Of a stretch of DNA of 64,000 bases, positions 1 to 8,634 are shown piece after piece. The notes under the pieces were generated by a model. The model did no database searches and was not told the DNA's origin. It was given only the letters and a program-made list of their open reading frames with translations. Each line of letters begins with the position of its first letter. The first letter of the stretch is position 1. Position numbers and translations under genes: made by a program. Origin of the DNA: Gluconobacter kondonii (GTDB taxonomy: Bacteria; Pseudomonadota; Alphaproteobacteria; Acetobacterales; Acetobacteraceae); NCBI RefSeq assembly GCF_002723995.1, contig NZ_BEWP01000001.1:1-64000 (forward strand). Direction: 5' to 3'.

Positions 1-163
1 CACCGACACAAGGCTCCCCGTCGAAGTCAAACAGCAAAACGCCTTCGTCAGAGCTTTTACAAGGTAATCCTGAACGAACTGATCGCATAAAACCATTTGG
101 GTTTTATGACGAAACACGACAATATCCGTTCAGGACTCCCTGACCACTCAGCAAGGATCAGTG
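1..163. other. Window-edge sequence with nested inverted repeats
   Basis: No gene can be supported here. All three forward frames can be read from the edge and end in stops, and none gives a recognisable protein tail. Two nested perfect inverted repeats are visible: an inner pair at 86-94/100-108 (cataaaacc / ggttttatg, 5-base loop) and an outer pair at 68-76/127-135 (tcctgaacg / cgttcagga). There is no T-tract after the inner stem, so it is not a clear terminator. It could be the leader of the next gene or the edge of something upstream. Confidence 0.3.
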
Positions 164-1198
164 ATGGGTAGACTGACCTTGTGGCGCAATATTCCCGCAT
201 TCGTGGCAGCTACTTGCCTGCTTTGTTCTCCCGTACACGCGCGAAACATCCATGACTGCGTCACCATGAGCGAGGTCCTCCCCTTCCTTAATCCGGCTGG
301 CGCTCCCGTTATTCATGTCCAAATCAACGGCCATGATGTCGGCTCTTTCTTCTCGACATTCACAACGCGGACCAGCGTCTGGGATGCAAAAGGGTTTGAT
401 TTTTACCGTCTTGATCCCATCAGAACCATGTCGGTCACTGGAACGGGCGGAAACTATTCCACCACGATCGAAAGCCTCCAGATCGGTCAATCCGTGCTCA
501 AAGACATGACAGCCCTGCTAGTCAATGAGCGGCCCCCAAAAACGCCGGATGGCCTCCTTCTGATGATGGATCTCGGATGGGACATTCTTGGACAATACCA
601 TCTGCTTATCGACAGATATTCGCAGAAAATCGGCATTTTTACATACGATACCGCTGCGGATTGCCCTGATATCGGAACCCTTCTGAAAAATACCGGGCCA
701 GTCATTCCTCTGACATCTCTTGATGATGAATCCCCGCAACTCAATCAGGTGACGGCTCTGCTGGATGGTCATAAGGTGGACATGCAGATCAATACCAGCG
801 CCAACCGCTCCATTATCCAGCAATGGGTAGCGCGGAAGATGGGGATTTCACGCCACATCCTCAAACAAGACGACGAAATCCGGGTCGGCGCTGGCGACGT
901 CCTGCTGGGGCACAGGCATCATTTCAGCACGCTGCAAATCGGCTCACACACGCTGCATGACATCACGCTGGATGTCGTCCCCGATGCAGAGTTCAATATT
1001 CTTGGGATGGACGTCCTCAAGCACTTCAACGTCCTGATCAATCCCATGGCCGGTAAACTCTGGCTGGAGGACTACGTTCCGCCGCCCGGCCATGTGGAGG
1101 AAAAGGCCCTCCCTTGGTCGCCGACCCATGACCGGCTCAGTATCACCCATGCCAGCGAGGAAAGGCAGACCCCACCTCTCCCCGCCGGAAAGCCCTGA
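164..1198 (+). CDS. Secreted tandem retropepsin-fold protein lacking catalytic Asp
   Basis: An exported protein of 344 residues with an N-terminal signal peptide (hydrophobic stretch about residues 9-21, likely cut near A26). It has two tandem aspartyl-protease-like (retropepsin/gag-asp fold) halves, about residues 45-165 and 180-310. Both keep the fold hallmarks: a leading beta motif (VQINGHDV; ALLDGHKV) and a trailing hydrophobic motif (DILGQYHLLID; NILGMDVLKHFNVLI). The catalytic D-T-G triplet reads S-T-F in the first half (residues 64-66) and N-T-S in the second (210-212), so proteolysis is unlikely. I chose ATG 164 over GTG 161 because AAGGA at 153-157 is better spaced for it. The gene is convergent with the aldehyde dehydrogenase, 3 bases away. 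Function unknown; perhaps a binding or scaffold protein derived from a protease. Confidence 0.7.
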   Translation: MGRLTLWRNIPAFVAATCLLCSPVHARNIHDCVTMSEVLPFLNPAGAPVIHVQINGHDVGSFFSTFTTRTSVWDAKGFDFYRLDPIRTMSVTGTGGNYSTTIESLQIGQSVLKDMTALLVNERPPKTPDGLLLMMDLGWDILGQYHLLIDRYSQKIGIFTYDTAADCPDIGTLLKNTGPVIPLTSLDDESPQLNQVTALLDGHKVDMQINTSANRSIIQQWVARKMGISRHILKQDDEIRVGAGDVLLGHRHHFSTLQIGSHTLHDITLDVVPDAEFNILGMDVLKHFNVLINPMAGKLWLEDYVPPPGHVEEKALPWSPTHDRLSITHASEERQTPPLPAGKP

Positions 1199-1201
1199 GG
1201 G

Positions 1202-2740
1202 TCAGGCTTCTGCCGAACCGCCGTCCACGTCAAACGTCACACCCTGCGCCAGCGGCAGGGTGCGCCCATAATTGATGGCGTTGGTCTGGCGACGCATATA
1301 GGCCTTCCATGAATCCGAACCGGACTCACGGCCACCGCCGGTCTCCTTTTCACCGCCGAACGCCCCGCCAATTTCTGCACCGGACGGCCCCATATTCACG
1401 TTCGCAATGCCACAATCCGCCCCCCGCGCAGAGAGGAACTGCTCCACTTCCCGGATATCGGTCGCAAAGATCGAAGACGACAGCCCCTGCACCACGTCGT
1501 TCTGAAGCGCAATCGCCTCATCCAGCGTGTCGTATTTCATCACATACAGGATCGGCGCGAACGTCTCTTCCAGAACCGGCCCCACCTGAGACGGCATTTC
1601 GACCAGTGCCGGGCGCGCATAAAATGATGCCTCCCCGTTCACATCGACGCGGGTTCCGCCATGAACCGTACCGCCCGCATCCGCCGCAGCCTTGAGACTG
1701 TCCTGCATCATTCCAAAGGACGCCGCGTCAATCAGAGGGCCGACAAGCGCCGCTCCTTCGATCGGATTACCAACCGAAATGCTTCTGTAGACATTCACCA
1801 GTTTGGGCACGAGCGCGTCATAGACGCTGGAATGGACGAACAGACGCCGCAATGTCGTGCAGCGCTGCCCGGCAGTTCCCATCGCGCCGAACGCAACAGC
1901 CCGCAGCGTCAGATCCAGATCGGCCGAAGGCGTGACAATGGACGCATTGTTGCCGCCGAGCTCCAAAATGGAACGACCGAAACGACGTGCCACACGCTCA
2001 CCCACGTCGCGTCCCATTCGGGTCGAACCGGTTGCGGAAATGACCGGTACGCGGCGGTCTTCCACCATCAGTTCGCCAATATCGCGTCCGCCAACCAGCA
2101 ATGTGCTGAGTGCGGCTGGCGCATCGTTTCCAAAGCGTGCTGCTGCCTTCAGGAACAAAGCCTGCGTGGCGAGCGCGGTCAGCGGCGTCTTTTCCGAAGG
2201 CTTCCAGATCACGCTGTCACCGCAGACCAGCGCCAGAGCGGCATTCCACGACCAGACTGCGACCGGGAAGTTGAACGCCGAGATAATGCCAACCGGCCCA
2301 ACGGGATGCCACTGTTCCGTCAGGCGATGGTCCGGTCGTTCGGAGGGGATCGTCAAACCGTAAAGCTGGCGGGACAGACCGACTGCGAAATCGCAGATGT
2401 CGATCATTTCCTGCACTTCGCCCAGACCTTCGGACGGGACTTTCCCGACTTCCAGCGTCACCAACCGACCGAGCGCGTCCTTGTTCGCCCGCAATTCCTC
2501 GCCCAGCAGGCGGACCAGTTCGCCACGACGCGGTGCCGGAACCCTGCGCCAGACCTTGAACGCCTCTGCTGCCCGGCCGATCGTCGCTTTCGCATCGTCC
2601 GCGCTGATTTCCACAACTTCAGCAATCCGCTCGCCCGTCAGCGGCGATGTGACGGCCAGAGTGCCGCCCGAGTAGAGATCAGCCGACACGCCAAGGCTGT
2701 CGAGCAGCATTGTGACTTCGGAGCGGAGAGAGGCAGCCAT
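1202..2740 (-). CDS. amaB: ALDH7 (antiquitin-type) aldehyde dehydrogenase, AmaB-like
   Basis: A 512-residue NAD(P)-dependent aldehyde dehydrogenase. The ALDH core is complete: Asn157 in SAFNFPV, the cofactor-binding Lys180 in WKPSEKTP, the general base Glu260 in LELGGNN, and the catalytic Cys294 in GQRCTT. The C-terminal stretch with GAEIGGAFGGEKETGGGRES, followed by SDSWKAYMRRQ, is the signature of the ALDH7/antiquitin family. Family members oxidise alpha-aminoadipate semialdehyde (in equilibrium with piperideine-6-carboxylate) in lysine or pipecolate breakdown, and other aldehydes more broadly. No lysine-catabolic partner lies nearby. It is divergent from a YqhD-like alcohol dehydrogenase, so general aldehyde detoxification is an equally good reading. 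Family is secure; substrate is inferred. Confidence 0.85.
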   Translation of the reverse strand: MAASLRSEVTMLLDSLGVSADLYSGGTLAVTSPLTGERIAEVVEISADDAKATIGRAAEAFKVWRRVPAPRRGELVRLLGEELRANKDALGRLVTLEVGKVPSEGLGEVQEMIDICDFAVGLSRQLYGLTIPSERPDHRLTEQWHPVGPVGIISAFNFPVAVWSWNAALALVCGDSVIWKPSEKTPLTALATQALFLKAAARFGNDAPAALSTLLVGGRDIGELMVEDRRVPVISATGSTRMGRDVGERVARRFGRSILELGGNNASIVTPSADLDLTLRAVAFGAMGTAGQRCTTLRRLFVHSSVYDALVPKLVNVYRSISVGNPIEGAALVGPLIDAASFGMMQDSLKAAADAGGTVHGGTRVDVNGEASFYARPALVEMPSQVGPVLEETFAPILYVMKYDTLDEAIALQNDVVQGLSSSIFATDIREVEQFLSARGADCGIANVNMGPSGAEIGGAFGGEKETGGGRESGSDSWKAYMRRQTNAINYGRTLPLAQGVTFDVDGGSAEA

Positions 2741-2976
2741 TGTTCTTCCTGTCTGGGTTGCATAGCAGTGATCCCATTCACAAACCGTTACGACCCCGAC
2801 GTCAAGATGATCCCGAAGACAGCCTCATGGGACAGCCGCATATTTTCCGCTCTGGGTCAGAACGCAGAAAACCTGTAGGATCATCTCAGGCACAGCCTTG
2901 CCGTCACTCTACTCAAGCCGCAACGGCTACGGTGATAACGGTGCAATCAGAAACACCCCCTCTGAAGGCAGAACCC

Positions 2977-4134
2977 ATGCAGAATTTTGAGTTCTACAAT
3001 CCCACACGCATCATTTTTGGCGAGAACACGATCCCGAAGCTGGCAGATCAGATCCCGGCCGACGCCCGCGTCTTGATCCTGTTTGGCGGTGCAAGTGCGG
3101 AGCGCAACGGCACACTTCCGGCCGTACGCGAGGCGCTGGATGGCCGCTTCACCCGGGAATTCGGTGGCATCGAAGCCAATCCGACCTTCGAAACTCTGAT
3201 GAAAGCGGTCGAGCTGATCCGGAACGAGAAACTGGACTTCCTGCTGGCCGTAGGCGGCGGCTCCGTCATTGACGGCACCAAGTTCGTGGCCGCAGCCGTG
3301 GATTTCGAAGGTGATCCGTGGAGCATCCTGACGACGCATGGCGCGAACGTCAAAGCTGCGATGCCGCTGGGAACGGTCCTGACACTGCCTGCGACCGGTT
3401 CGGAAATGAACAGCTTCAGCGTCATCACCCGGCATGCCACGCGCGAGAAACTGGCTTTCGGCAGCCCACACGTCTTTCCGCGCTTTTCGGTTCTGGACCC
3501 GACCCGCACCTATTCCCTGCCCGTCCGGCAGATTGCAAATGGCGTTGTGGATTCCTTCGTCCACATCATGGAACAGTATCTGACCTATCCGGCGGACGGT
3601 CTGGCTCAGGACCGCTTTGCCGAGGGGCTTCTGCTCAGCCTGATCGAAATCGGGCCGAAAGTCGTTGCAGAACCCGAAAATTACACGCTCCGCGCCAATT
3701 TCATGTGGATCGCAACACTGGCGCTCAACGGCATCATCGGCGTCGGTATGCCGCAGGACTGGTCCACGCACAGCATCGGCCACGAACTGACGGCGCGTTA
3801 CGATATCGACCATGCCCGGACGCTGGCCATCGTTCTGCCGTCCATGCTGCGTGTCCGCAAAGACGCCAAGCGCGGCAAACTCCTGCAATATGCGGCTCGT
3901 GTCTGGAACCTGCATGAAGGCACGGAAGACGAGCGGATCGAAGCCGCCATCGTACAGACGGAGAAATTCTTCGAAAGTCTCGACATTCCGACCCACCTCT
4001 CCGCTTACGAAATCGGCGAAGAGGGCATTGATCCACTGGTCGCACAGCTCGATGCCCATGGCATGACTGCACTAGGGGAACAGTCTGAAGTCACTCTGGA
4101 TGTCAGCCGACGGGTGCTTGAGCTGAGCCTGTAA
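2977..4134 (+). CDS. yqhD: YqhD-like NADPH-dependent iron-containing alcohol dehydrogenase
   Basis: A 385-residue group III (iron-containing) alcohol dehydrogenase, close in length to E. coli YqhD. GGGS (93-96) is the dinucleotide-binding turn. The four metal ligands expected for the family are present: Asp192, His196, His265 and His279. YqhD reduces short-chain and lipid-derived aldehydes with NADPH. The frame is open upstream to 2740, but homology begins at MQNFEFYNPT and a good ribosome site (GAAGG, 2964-2968) lies 8 bases before ATG 2977. The 236-base region to the divergent aldehyde dehydrogenase must hold both promoters; no operator stood out. A hairpin follows the stop. Confidence 0.88.
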   Translation: MQNFEFYNPTRIIFGENTIPKLADQIPADARVLILFGGASAERNGTLPAVREALDGRFTREFGGIEANPTFETLMKAVELIRNEKLDFLLAVGGGSVIDGTKFVAAAVDFEGDPWSILTTHGANVKAAMPLGTVLTLPATGSEMNSFSVITRHATREKLAFGSPHVFPRFSVLDPTRTYSLPVRQIANGVVDSFVHIMEQYLTYPADGLAQDRFAEGLLLSLIEIGPKVVAEPENYTLRANFMWIATLALNGIIGVGMPQDWSTHSIGHELTARYDIDHARTLAIVLPSMLRVRKDAKRGKLLQYAARVWNLHEGTEDERIEAAIVQTEKFFESLDIPTHLSAYEIGEEGIDPLVAQLDAHGMTALGEQSEVTLDVSRRVLELSL

Positions 4135-4140
4135 GGCAGG

Positions 4141-4166
4141 GGGCGGCTCAGGCCGCCCCTCCTTTC
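4141..4166. terminator. GC-rich hairpin between convergent genes
   Basis: Arms gggcggc (4141-4147) and gccgccc (4152-4158) close a 4-base loop and are followed by a short pyrimidine run. It lies between the stop of the YqhD-like gene and the end of mdaB, so it can serve either strand. The T-tract is weak. Confidence 0.5.
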
Positions 4167-4755
4167 AAAACGCCGTCCCGATCACGTCTTTCAGATGCTG
4201 GTGATAGGCCGCGAGCGTCGCATCCACATTTGGTGCCTTCATCACATCCGTCGCCAGAAACGTCGGAAGCGCGGACATTCCCAGAAATTCATGAGCCTTG
4301 TGAAACGGGAAATAAACCCCGTCCACGCCGCGTCCTTCGAAGAACTGAACCGGGTCCGTAAACGCGTCTTCTGGAGCGTTCCATGTGGCTGACAGCATGT
4401 AATGCTTGCCCTGTACCAGACCACCTGAGCCATATTTACGCTCCGGATGCGCACGGCTGCGACCATCATTGGCATACAGCTTCCCATGACCAGCCGTCAT
4501 GATTTCGTCCATGTATTTCTTGACGATCCAGGGCACGCCCATCCACCAGCCGGGGCACTGATAGATAATCAGATCAGCCCACAAGAAGTTCCCGACTTCC
4601 TGCTCCACATCGTATCCGTCATCGATTTTTGTCTGGCGGATTTCGTGCCCGCTTTTGGACAGGATGTCGGCGGCAAAGGCCTGAAGCGTATCGTTCAGAC
4701 GACCGTGAGAATGAGCGAAGACCTTGCCGCCATTCAGAAGAAGAATTTTTGTCAT
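4165..4755 (-). CDS. mdaB: MdaB-type NADPH:quinone oxidoreductase
   Basis: A 196-residue flavodoxin-fold quinone reductase. The N-terminus MTKILLLNGGKVFAHSHG is the MdaB form of the FMN/FAD phosphate-binding loop. The central WADLIIYQCPGWWMGVPW segment and GGLVQGKHYMLSATWNAP are typical of the MdaB/Kef-ancillary quinone reductase family. MdaB performs two-electron reduction of quinones in the cytoplasm and protects against redox cycling. The frame extends 29 codons upstream, but homology starts at this ATG; the ribosome site is weak. It is divergent from a LysR regulator, the usual arrangement for a quinone- or electrophile-inducible gene, and an inverted repeat sits between the two. Confidence 0.88.
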   Translation of the reverse strand: MTKILLLNGGKVFAHSHGRLNDTLQAFAADILSKSGHEIRQTKIDDGYDVEQEVGNFLWADLIIYQCPGWWMGVPWIVKKYMDEIMTAGHGKLYANDGRSRAHPERKYGSGGLVQGKHYMLSATWNAPEDAFTDPVQFFEGRGVDGVYFPFHKAHEFLGMSALPTFLATDVMKAPNVDATLAAYHQHLKDVIGTAF

Positions 4756-4847
4756 GATTGCATATCCATTATTGCCCCAGATCGGAGCTGTCGGGCCATC
4801 ATGAACTCCTGAACCCCACTTGATAATCGCCACGATCTCCACAAAAT

Positions 4848-4866
4848 CTGTGAAGCAGTTTCACAG
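4848..4866. promoter_or_regulatory. Inverted repeat in the mdaB/LysR divergent promoter region
   Basis: ctgtgaa (4848-4854) and ttcacag (4860-4866) form a perfect 7-base inverted repeat with a 5-base spacer, 12 bases before the LysR start. It contains a T-N11-A arrangement (T4851 to A4863), as expected for LysR-type regulators. Candidate autoregulatory or mdaB operator; no binding evidence. Confidence 0.4.
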
Positions 4867-4878
4867 GTCGGGTAGAAA

Positions 4879-5802
4879 ATGGATAACCGTTTTGGCGAGA
4901 TGAAAGTCTTCCTTCTGATTGTGGAGAGCGGTAGTTTTTCCGAAGCGGCCCGCCGCTCCATGATGACGCCATCCACAATCAGCAAGCTGATCGGGCGCGT
5001 GGAGAACCGCCTCGGGGTTAAGCTCGTGGATCGCTCGACCCGAAAACTTTCCATCACGCCCGAGGGTCTTACCTATTACGAACGGGCTCAGGCTTTGATT
5101 GCCGAGCTTGAAGATATGGAAGGGTGTTTATCCAGAAAAACCGTCCAGTTGACAGGGATCATACGGATCAGCGCGTCCGTAGCGTTCGGGGCTTTAGTAC
5201 TGGAACCAGTGTTGCCAGAATTCTGGGCAACATATCCGGATATCGTCGTGGATCTGTCACTGTCTGACGAGATGGCAGACCTGTATCTGGACCGGACGGA
5301 TGTTGCGTTTCGAGTAGGAAAACTTCAGGATTCCAGCCTGATGGCCCGACATCTGGGAACCGTACCGCGGCTGATCGTCGGTGCGCCGGAGTATCTGGAA
5401 CGCTTCGGACGGCCTGAGAGCGTGGACGATCTGGAGCGTCATCGGTGTCTGGGTTTTAATTTCCAGCGCGCGGCTCCGGTCTGGCCATTGCAGGAGCGCG
5501 GACGGGTCGTCGATCGGATTATTCGAGGGCCGCTGCTCGCCAATAATGGTGAGACTGTCCGACGCGCGGCGATCCGGGGCGCTGGGCTGGCACGGCTGGC
5601 GGAATATCATGTGCGCGACGACCTGAACACAGGGAGACTGGTGGAGGTTCTGGCAGATCGTGGTACGCGGGACGAAGAAGCCATCCACGCGCTTTATCAG
5701 GGCGGAAAACAGATCCCGCAGCGCATCCGGGCTTTTCTGGACTTTGTGGTTCCACGTCTTCAGATAAAACTCAAACCGGCAATATCTTGTGAAAATCCAT
5801 GA
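4879..5802 (+). CDS. LysR-family transcriptional regulator
   Basis: A 307-residue LysR-type regulator. The N-terminal winged helix-turn-helix covers about residues 5-65 (SFSEAARRSMMTPSTISKLI, then RVENRLGVKLVDRSTRKLS). The remainder is the periplasmic-binding-protein-like effector domain (about 90-295). It resembles the DsdC/AaeR-like group often found divergent from quinone reductases and oxidoreductases. Position suggests control of mdaB 123 bases away on the opposite strand. It is convergent with a second LysR gene 14 bases downstream. The inducer is unknown. Confidence 0.88.
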   Translation: MDNRFGEMKVFLLIVESGSFSEAARRSMMTPSTISKLIGRVENRLGVKLVDRSTRKLSITPEGLTYYERAQALIAELEDMEGCLSRKTVQLTGIIRISASVAFGALVLEPVLPEFWATYPDIVVDLSLSDEMADLYLDRTDVAFRVGKLQDSSLMARHLGTVPRLIVGAPEYLERFGRPESVDDLERHRCLGFNFQRAAPVWPLQERGRVVDRIIRGPLLANNGETVRRAAIRGAGLARLAEYHVRDDLNTGRLVEVLADRGTRDEEAIHALYQGGKQIPQRIRAFLDFVVPRLQIKLKPAISCENP

Positions 5803-5816
5803 AGCAAATTCTAGGA

Positions 5817-6785
5817 TCATGGTTCAGACAGGCGTGATGGCGCACTTCTGAAACGGACGAGTTCGCGCCGGATAACCTGAAACACCGTATCACGCAGCCA
5901 GCGATGAACGCCATCTGAGTCCACGCGCGGATGCCAGGCCTGAAAAGACGTGACGGGAGGAAGATCGAACGGGAAGTCGAAAGCCTCAAGCTGGATCTTT
6001 GAAAGTGGAAGACGGTCGATCACGATATCGGGCAACGGAAGGATCATATCCGTCTCCCGCATGGTCTCGATCATGGAATGGTAAGTCGGCACGACCATGG
6101 CGATGGGCCGGGTCAGACCGTAACGCTCTTGAAGAACAGTATCTATCGGGCCGTAAAGGCGACCTTTCCGCGAGACGCTGATGTGATCATATTCCACCAG
6201 CGTTTGTGGTGTGATGCCTTGCGCAAAAATAGGGTGCCCTTCGCGCACCATGGCACGAAACGACGTCAGGAAGAGGGTCTGACGCATGATTTCAGGGCGC
6301 AGATCGTCCGTAGCGCCAACATAGAGATCAATCTGGCTGCTGCGCAGGGCCTCACTGGCTGGCTCCTCCGTTTCGGGAGCGAACACAACGCTGCAATTTG
6401 GACATTCCTGCTTGAGGGCCATCAGGATGACATGCCCGAACGCACTGACGACAAGATCATTGGCGCGGATCGTAAAGCGGGGCGAGAGATGGCGCAGATT
6501 GAGCGTTTCGCTGTCATTCACCAGCGCATCGGCCTCGCGCACGATATTCTGGACCCGATCGCGAATGCGGCTGGCGAAGGCTGTGGCCATCATTCGGCGC
6601 CCGGACAGAACCAGAATAGGATCTCCGAACACTGTGCGTAGTGTTGCGAGATGGCGGCTCATGGCGGCATCGCTCACTTTCAGCCGGCGCGCTGCCTGCG
6701 AGACGCTTTCTTCTTCCACAAGAACCTGAAGATAGCGCAGCAGATCGAGATCGTAGCGTCTGTGACTGTCAGCTCGTTTGGCCAT
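5817..6785 (-). CDS. LysR-family regulator (NodD/LeuO-like subgroup)
   Basis: A 322-residue LysR-type regulator. The helix-turn-helix lies at about residues 15-75 (ESVSQAARRLKVSDAAMSRH, then DPILVLSGRRMMAT). That spacing and the DPILV segment match the NodD/SyrM/LeuO subgroup. The effector domain follows from about residue 95. It is divergent from the efflux operon, with 170 bases between the starts, so the natural guess is that it controls that operon in response to a toxic or aromatic compound. A 10-base inverted repeat in the shared region is a candidate binding site. Confidence 0.88.
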   Translation of the reverse strand: MAKRADSHRRYDLDLLRYLQVLVEEESVSQAARRLKVSDAAMSRHLATLRTVFGDPILVLSGRRMMATAFASRIRDRVQNIVREADALVNDSETLNLRHLSPRFTIRANDLVVSAFGHVILMALKQECPNCSVVFAPETEEPASEALRSSQIDLYVGATDDLRPEIMRQTLFLTSFRAMVREGHPIFAQGITPQTLVEYDHISVSRKGRLYGPIDTVLQERYGLTRPIAMVVPTYHSMIETMRETDMILPLPDIVIDRLPLSKIQLEAFDFPFDLPPVTSFQAWHPRVDSDGVHRWLRDTVFQVIRRELVRFRSAPSRLSEP

Positions 6786-6840
6786 CGCTCTCTCCGTTTC
6801 CTAAGGCTTTCCAGTATATTTTCGTGTTTTTAGCCTGAAA

Positions 6841-6866
6841 TGGAAGGGTTTTTCATAACCCTTCCA
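6841..6866. promoter_or_regulatory. 10-base inverted repeat upstream of the efflux operon
   Basis: tggaagggtt (6841-6850) and aacccttcca (6857-6866) form a perfect inverted repeat with a 6-base spacer, between the divergent LysR gene and the efflux operon. The size and place fit a LysR operator. It is not followed by a T-tract, which makes a terminator unlikely. Confidence 0.45.
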
Positions 6867-6955
6867 AAAAGTGGAAACGTCACCTGCTGCAAACGTGGGT
6901 TTTCGGACCTGTCCGCTCTGGATAATGGCTGGGGGGCAACGAAAGAGACCCCACA

Positions 6956-8620
6956 ATGCAACCAGCAGCCTCGCCCTTGGCGGGTGCGCCGCCCGCGCAA
7001 CCGTCTTACATTCCCCCTTTCGGCACGCGGACCATTGTCGGCTGCCTTGGGATGCTGCTGGCCGTGCATGTCGCCGGGTTCAACGAACACATTACCGAAA
7101 TCGGCCTCGCCGATATCCGCGGCGCAATGCATATCGGGCACGATGAGGGAACGTGGTTCACCTCGATCTATGAGGCCTTCAACATTGCCGCCATGGCGTT
7201 CACGCCCTGGTTCTATATGACGTTTTCAATCTACCGGTTTTCGATCTTCATGACGGCCGTGCTCGCCATGCTGTCGATCCCCCTGCCCTTCATGCCGGAC
7301 ATGATCTCGCTGTGCTTTCTTCGCGCAGCTCAGGGTCTGAGTGCAGGCTGTCTGCCACCCGTCCTGATGACGGTCATGCTGAAATACCTGCCGCCGCCCA
7401 TCAAGGTGTTCGGCATTGGCGGCTATGCGATGAGCGCCACCTTCGGCCCCAATCTGGGTGGACCGCTTGAGGCAATGTGGTTCGAGCATGTGGGCTGGCG
7501 CTGGCTGTACTGGGAGGTCATTCCCTTCAGCATCATCGCCATCGCCATGATGGCCTACGGACTGCCGCGCGATCCGGTGCATCTCGAACGGTTCAAAAAG
7601 TTCAACTGGCGCGGCTTCTTTATTGGCGTACCATCCATCCTGTGTGTGGTGACAGTGCTTTATCAGGGGGACCGGCTGGACTGGTTCCGCTCGCCGATCA
7701 TCTCCCATCTGACATTCTGGGGCGGTGCGCTGTTCGTGGGGTTTCTGTTCCACGAATGGCACCATCATAGCCCGTTCTTCCGGCTTCAGTACTGGAAGAA
7801 CCGGAACATCACGATGGCGCTTCTAACACTCGTTGGCGTGCTGGTCATCTGCGGTCTGATGATGGAAGTCCCGATGACATATTTGGAAGCCGTGCGGGGA
7901 TACCGGCCGATTCAGGCAGCTCCGGTCGCGCTGACGGTTGCCCTGCCCCAGCTCATCATGCTGCCGCTGACGGCTGCGCTTTGCAATTCCGCACGGGTGG
8001 ACTGCCGGTATGTTCTGGCGTTCGGCATGTCGTGTCTGGCGCTGGCAGCGTTCCTTGGAACCTGGCTGACGCCGGACTGGGTGCGGGATAATTTTTATCT
8101 CCTGCAGGCACTACAGATTCTCGGTCAGCCAATGGTCGTGATCCCGGTTCTGATGCTGGCCACCATGTCTCTGGGGCCAGCGGACGGACCGTTCATCTCG
8201 GGCATGGTCAACATGCTCAAAGGCATGGCCAATGCGTTTGCTGCCGCCATTTTTGAAATCCTGCTCCGCCGTCGGGAACAGTATCATTCCACGATGCTGC
8301 TGGACCGGGCGGGCAATAACGCCACGGCGCTGTCCGGCATGGGTGATCCCATCCACGGAGCCATCAGCAACAGCTCGCCTGACGGCGATCATGTGGCGCG
8401 CAATACGCTTCAGATCTTCCATACCTATCTGCACGAGCAGTCGATCACGCTGGCACTGGTGGACATCTATTTCGTCGTGATGTGCCTCTGCATTGCCTAT
8501 GTCGCGCTGACCGCCGTGCTGCCTAAACGCGTCTATCCACCCGGCAAGGGGCCTGCTCCGGCCATGCCTGCTGCTGCCCGCGAACCCGCTTCCTCCTCCC
8601 TTCCCGCCACCGCGCACTGA
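6956..8620 (+). CDS. MFS drug:H+ antiporter, DHA2/EmrB type
   Basis: A 554-residue inner-membrane major facilitator transporter of the 14-TM DHA2 (EmrB/QacA) type, longer than 12-TM carriers. Hydrophobic segments run throughout, with motif-like stretches FTSIYEAFNIAAMAFTPWF and LRAAQGLSAGCLPPVLMTV near the N-terminal half. The C-terminal tail is Pro/Ala-rich and cytoplasmic. An AAAGAGA purine run precedes ATG 6956. It is the first gene of a three-gene operon with an EmrA-like fusion protein and a NodT-like outer-membrane protein, which together would span the envelope and export hydrophobic drugs or aromatics. Regulation is probably by the divergent LysR protein. Confidence 0.88.
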   Translation: MQPAASPLAGAPPAQPSYIPPFGTRTIVGCLGMLLAVHVAGFNEHITEIGLADIRGAMHIGHDEGTWFTSIYEAFNIAAMAFTPWFYMTFSIYRFSIFMTAVLAMLSIPLPFMPDMISLCFLRAAQGLSAGCLPPVLMTVMLKYLPPPIKVFGIGGYAMSATFGPNLGGPLEAMWFEHVGWRWLYWEVIPFSIIAIAMMAYGLPRDPVHLERFKKFNWRGFFIGVPSILCVVTVLYQGDRLDWFRSPIISHLTFWGGALFVGFLFHEWHHHSPFFRLQYWKNRNITMALLTLVGVLVICGLMMEVPMTYLEAVRGYRPIQAAPVALTVALPQLIMLPLTAALCNSARVDCRYVLAFGMSCLALAAFLGTWLTPDWVRDNFYLLQALQILGQPMVVIPVLMLATMSLGPADGPFISGMVNMLKGMANAFAAAIFEILLRRREQYHSTMLLDRAGNNATALSGMGDPIHGAISNSSPDGDHVARNTLQIFHTYLHEQSITLALVDIYFVVMCLCIAYVALTAVLPKRVYPPGKGPAPAMPAAAREPASSSLPATAH

Positions 8621-8634
8621 CGGACCTGCCTCAT

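Noticed and set aside
1-90. Tail of a transposase at the left edge
   Set aside because: Short open frames end here, but none resembles a transposase C-terminus and no terminal repeat of a known element is visible.
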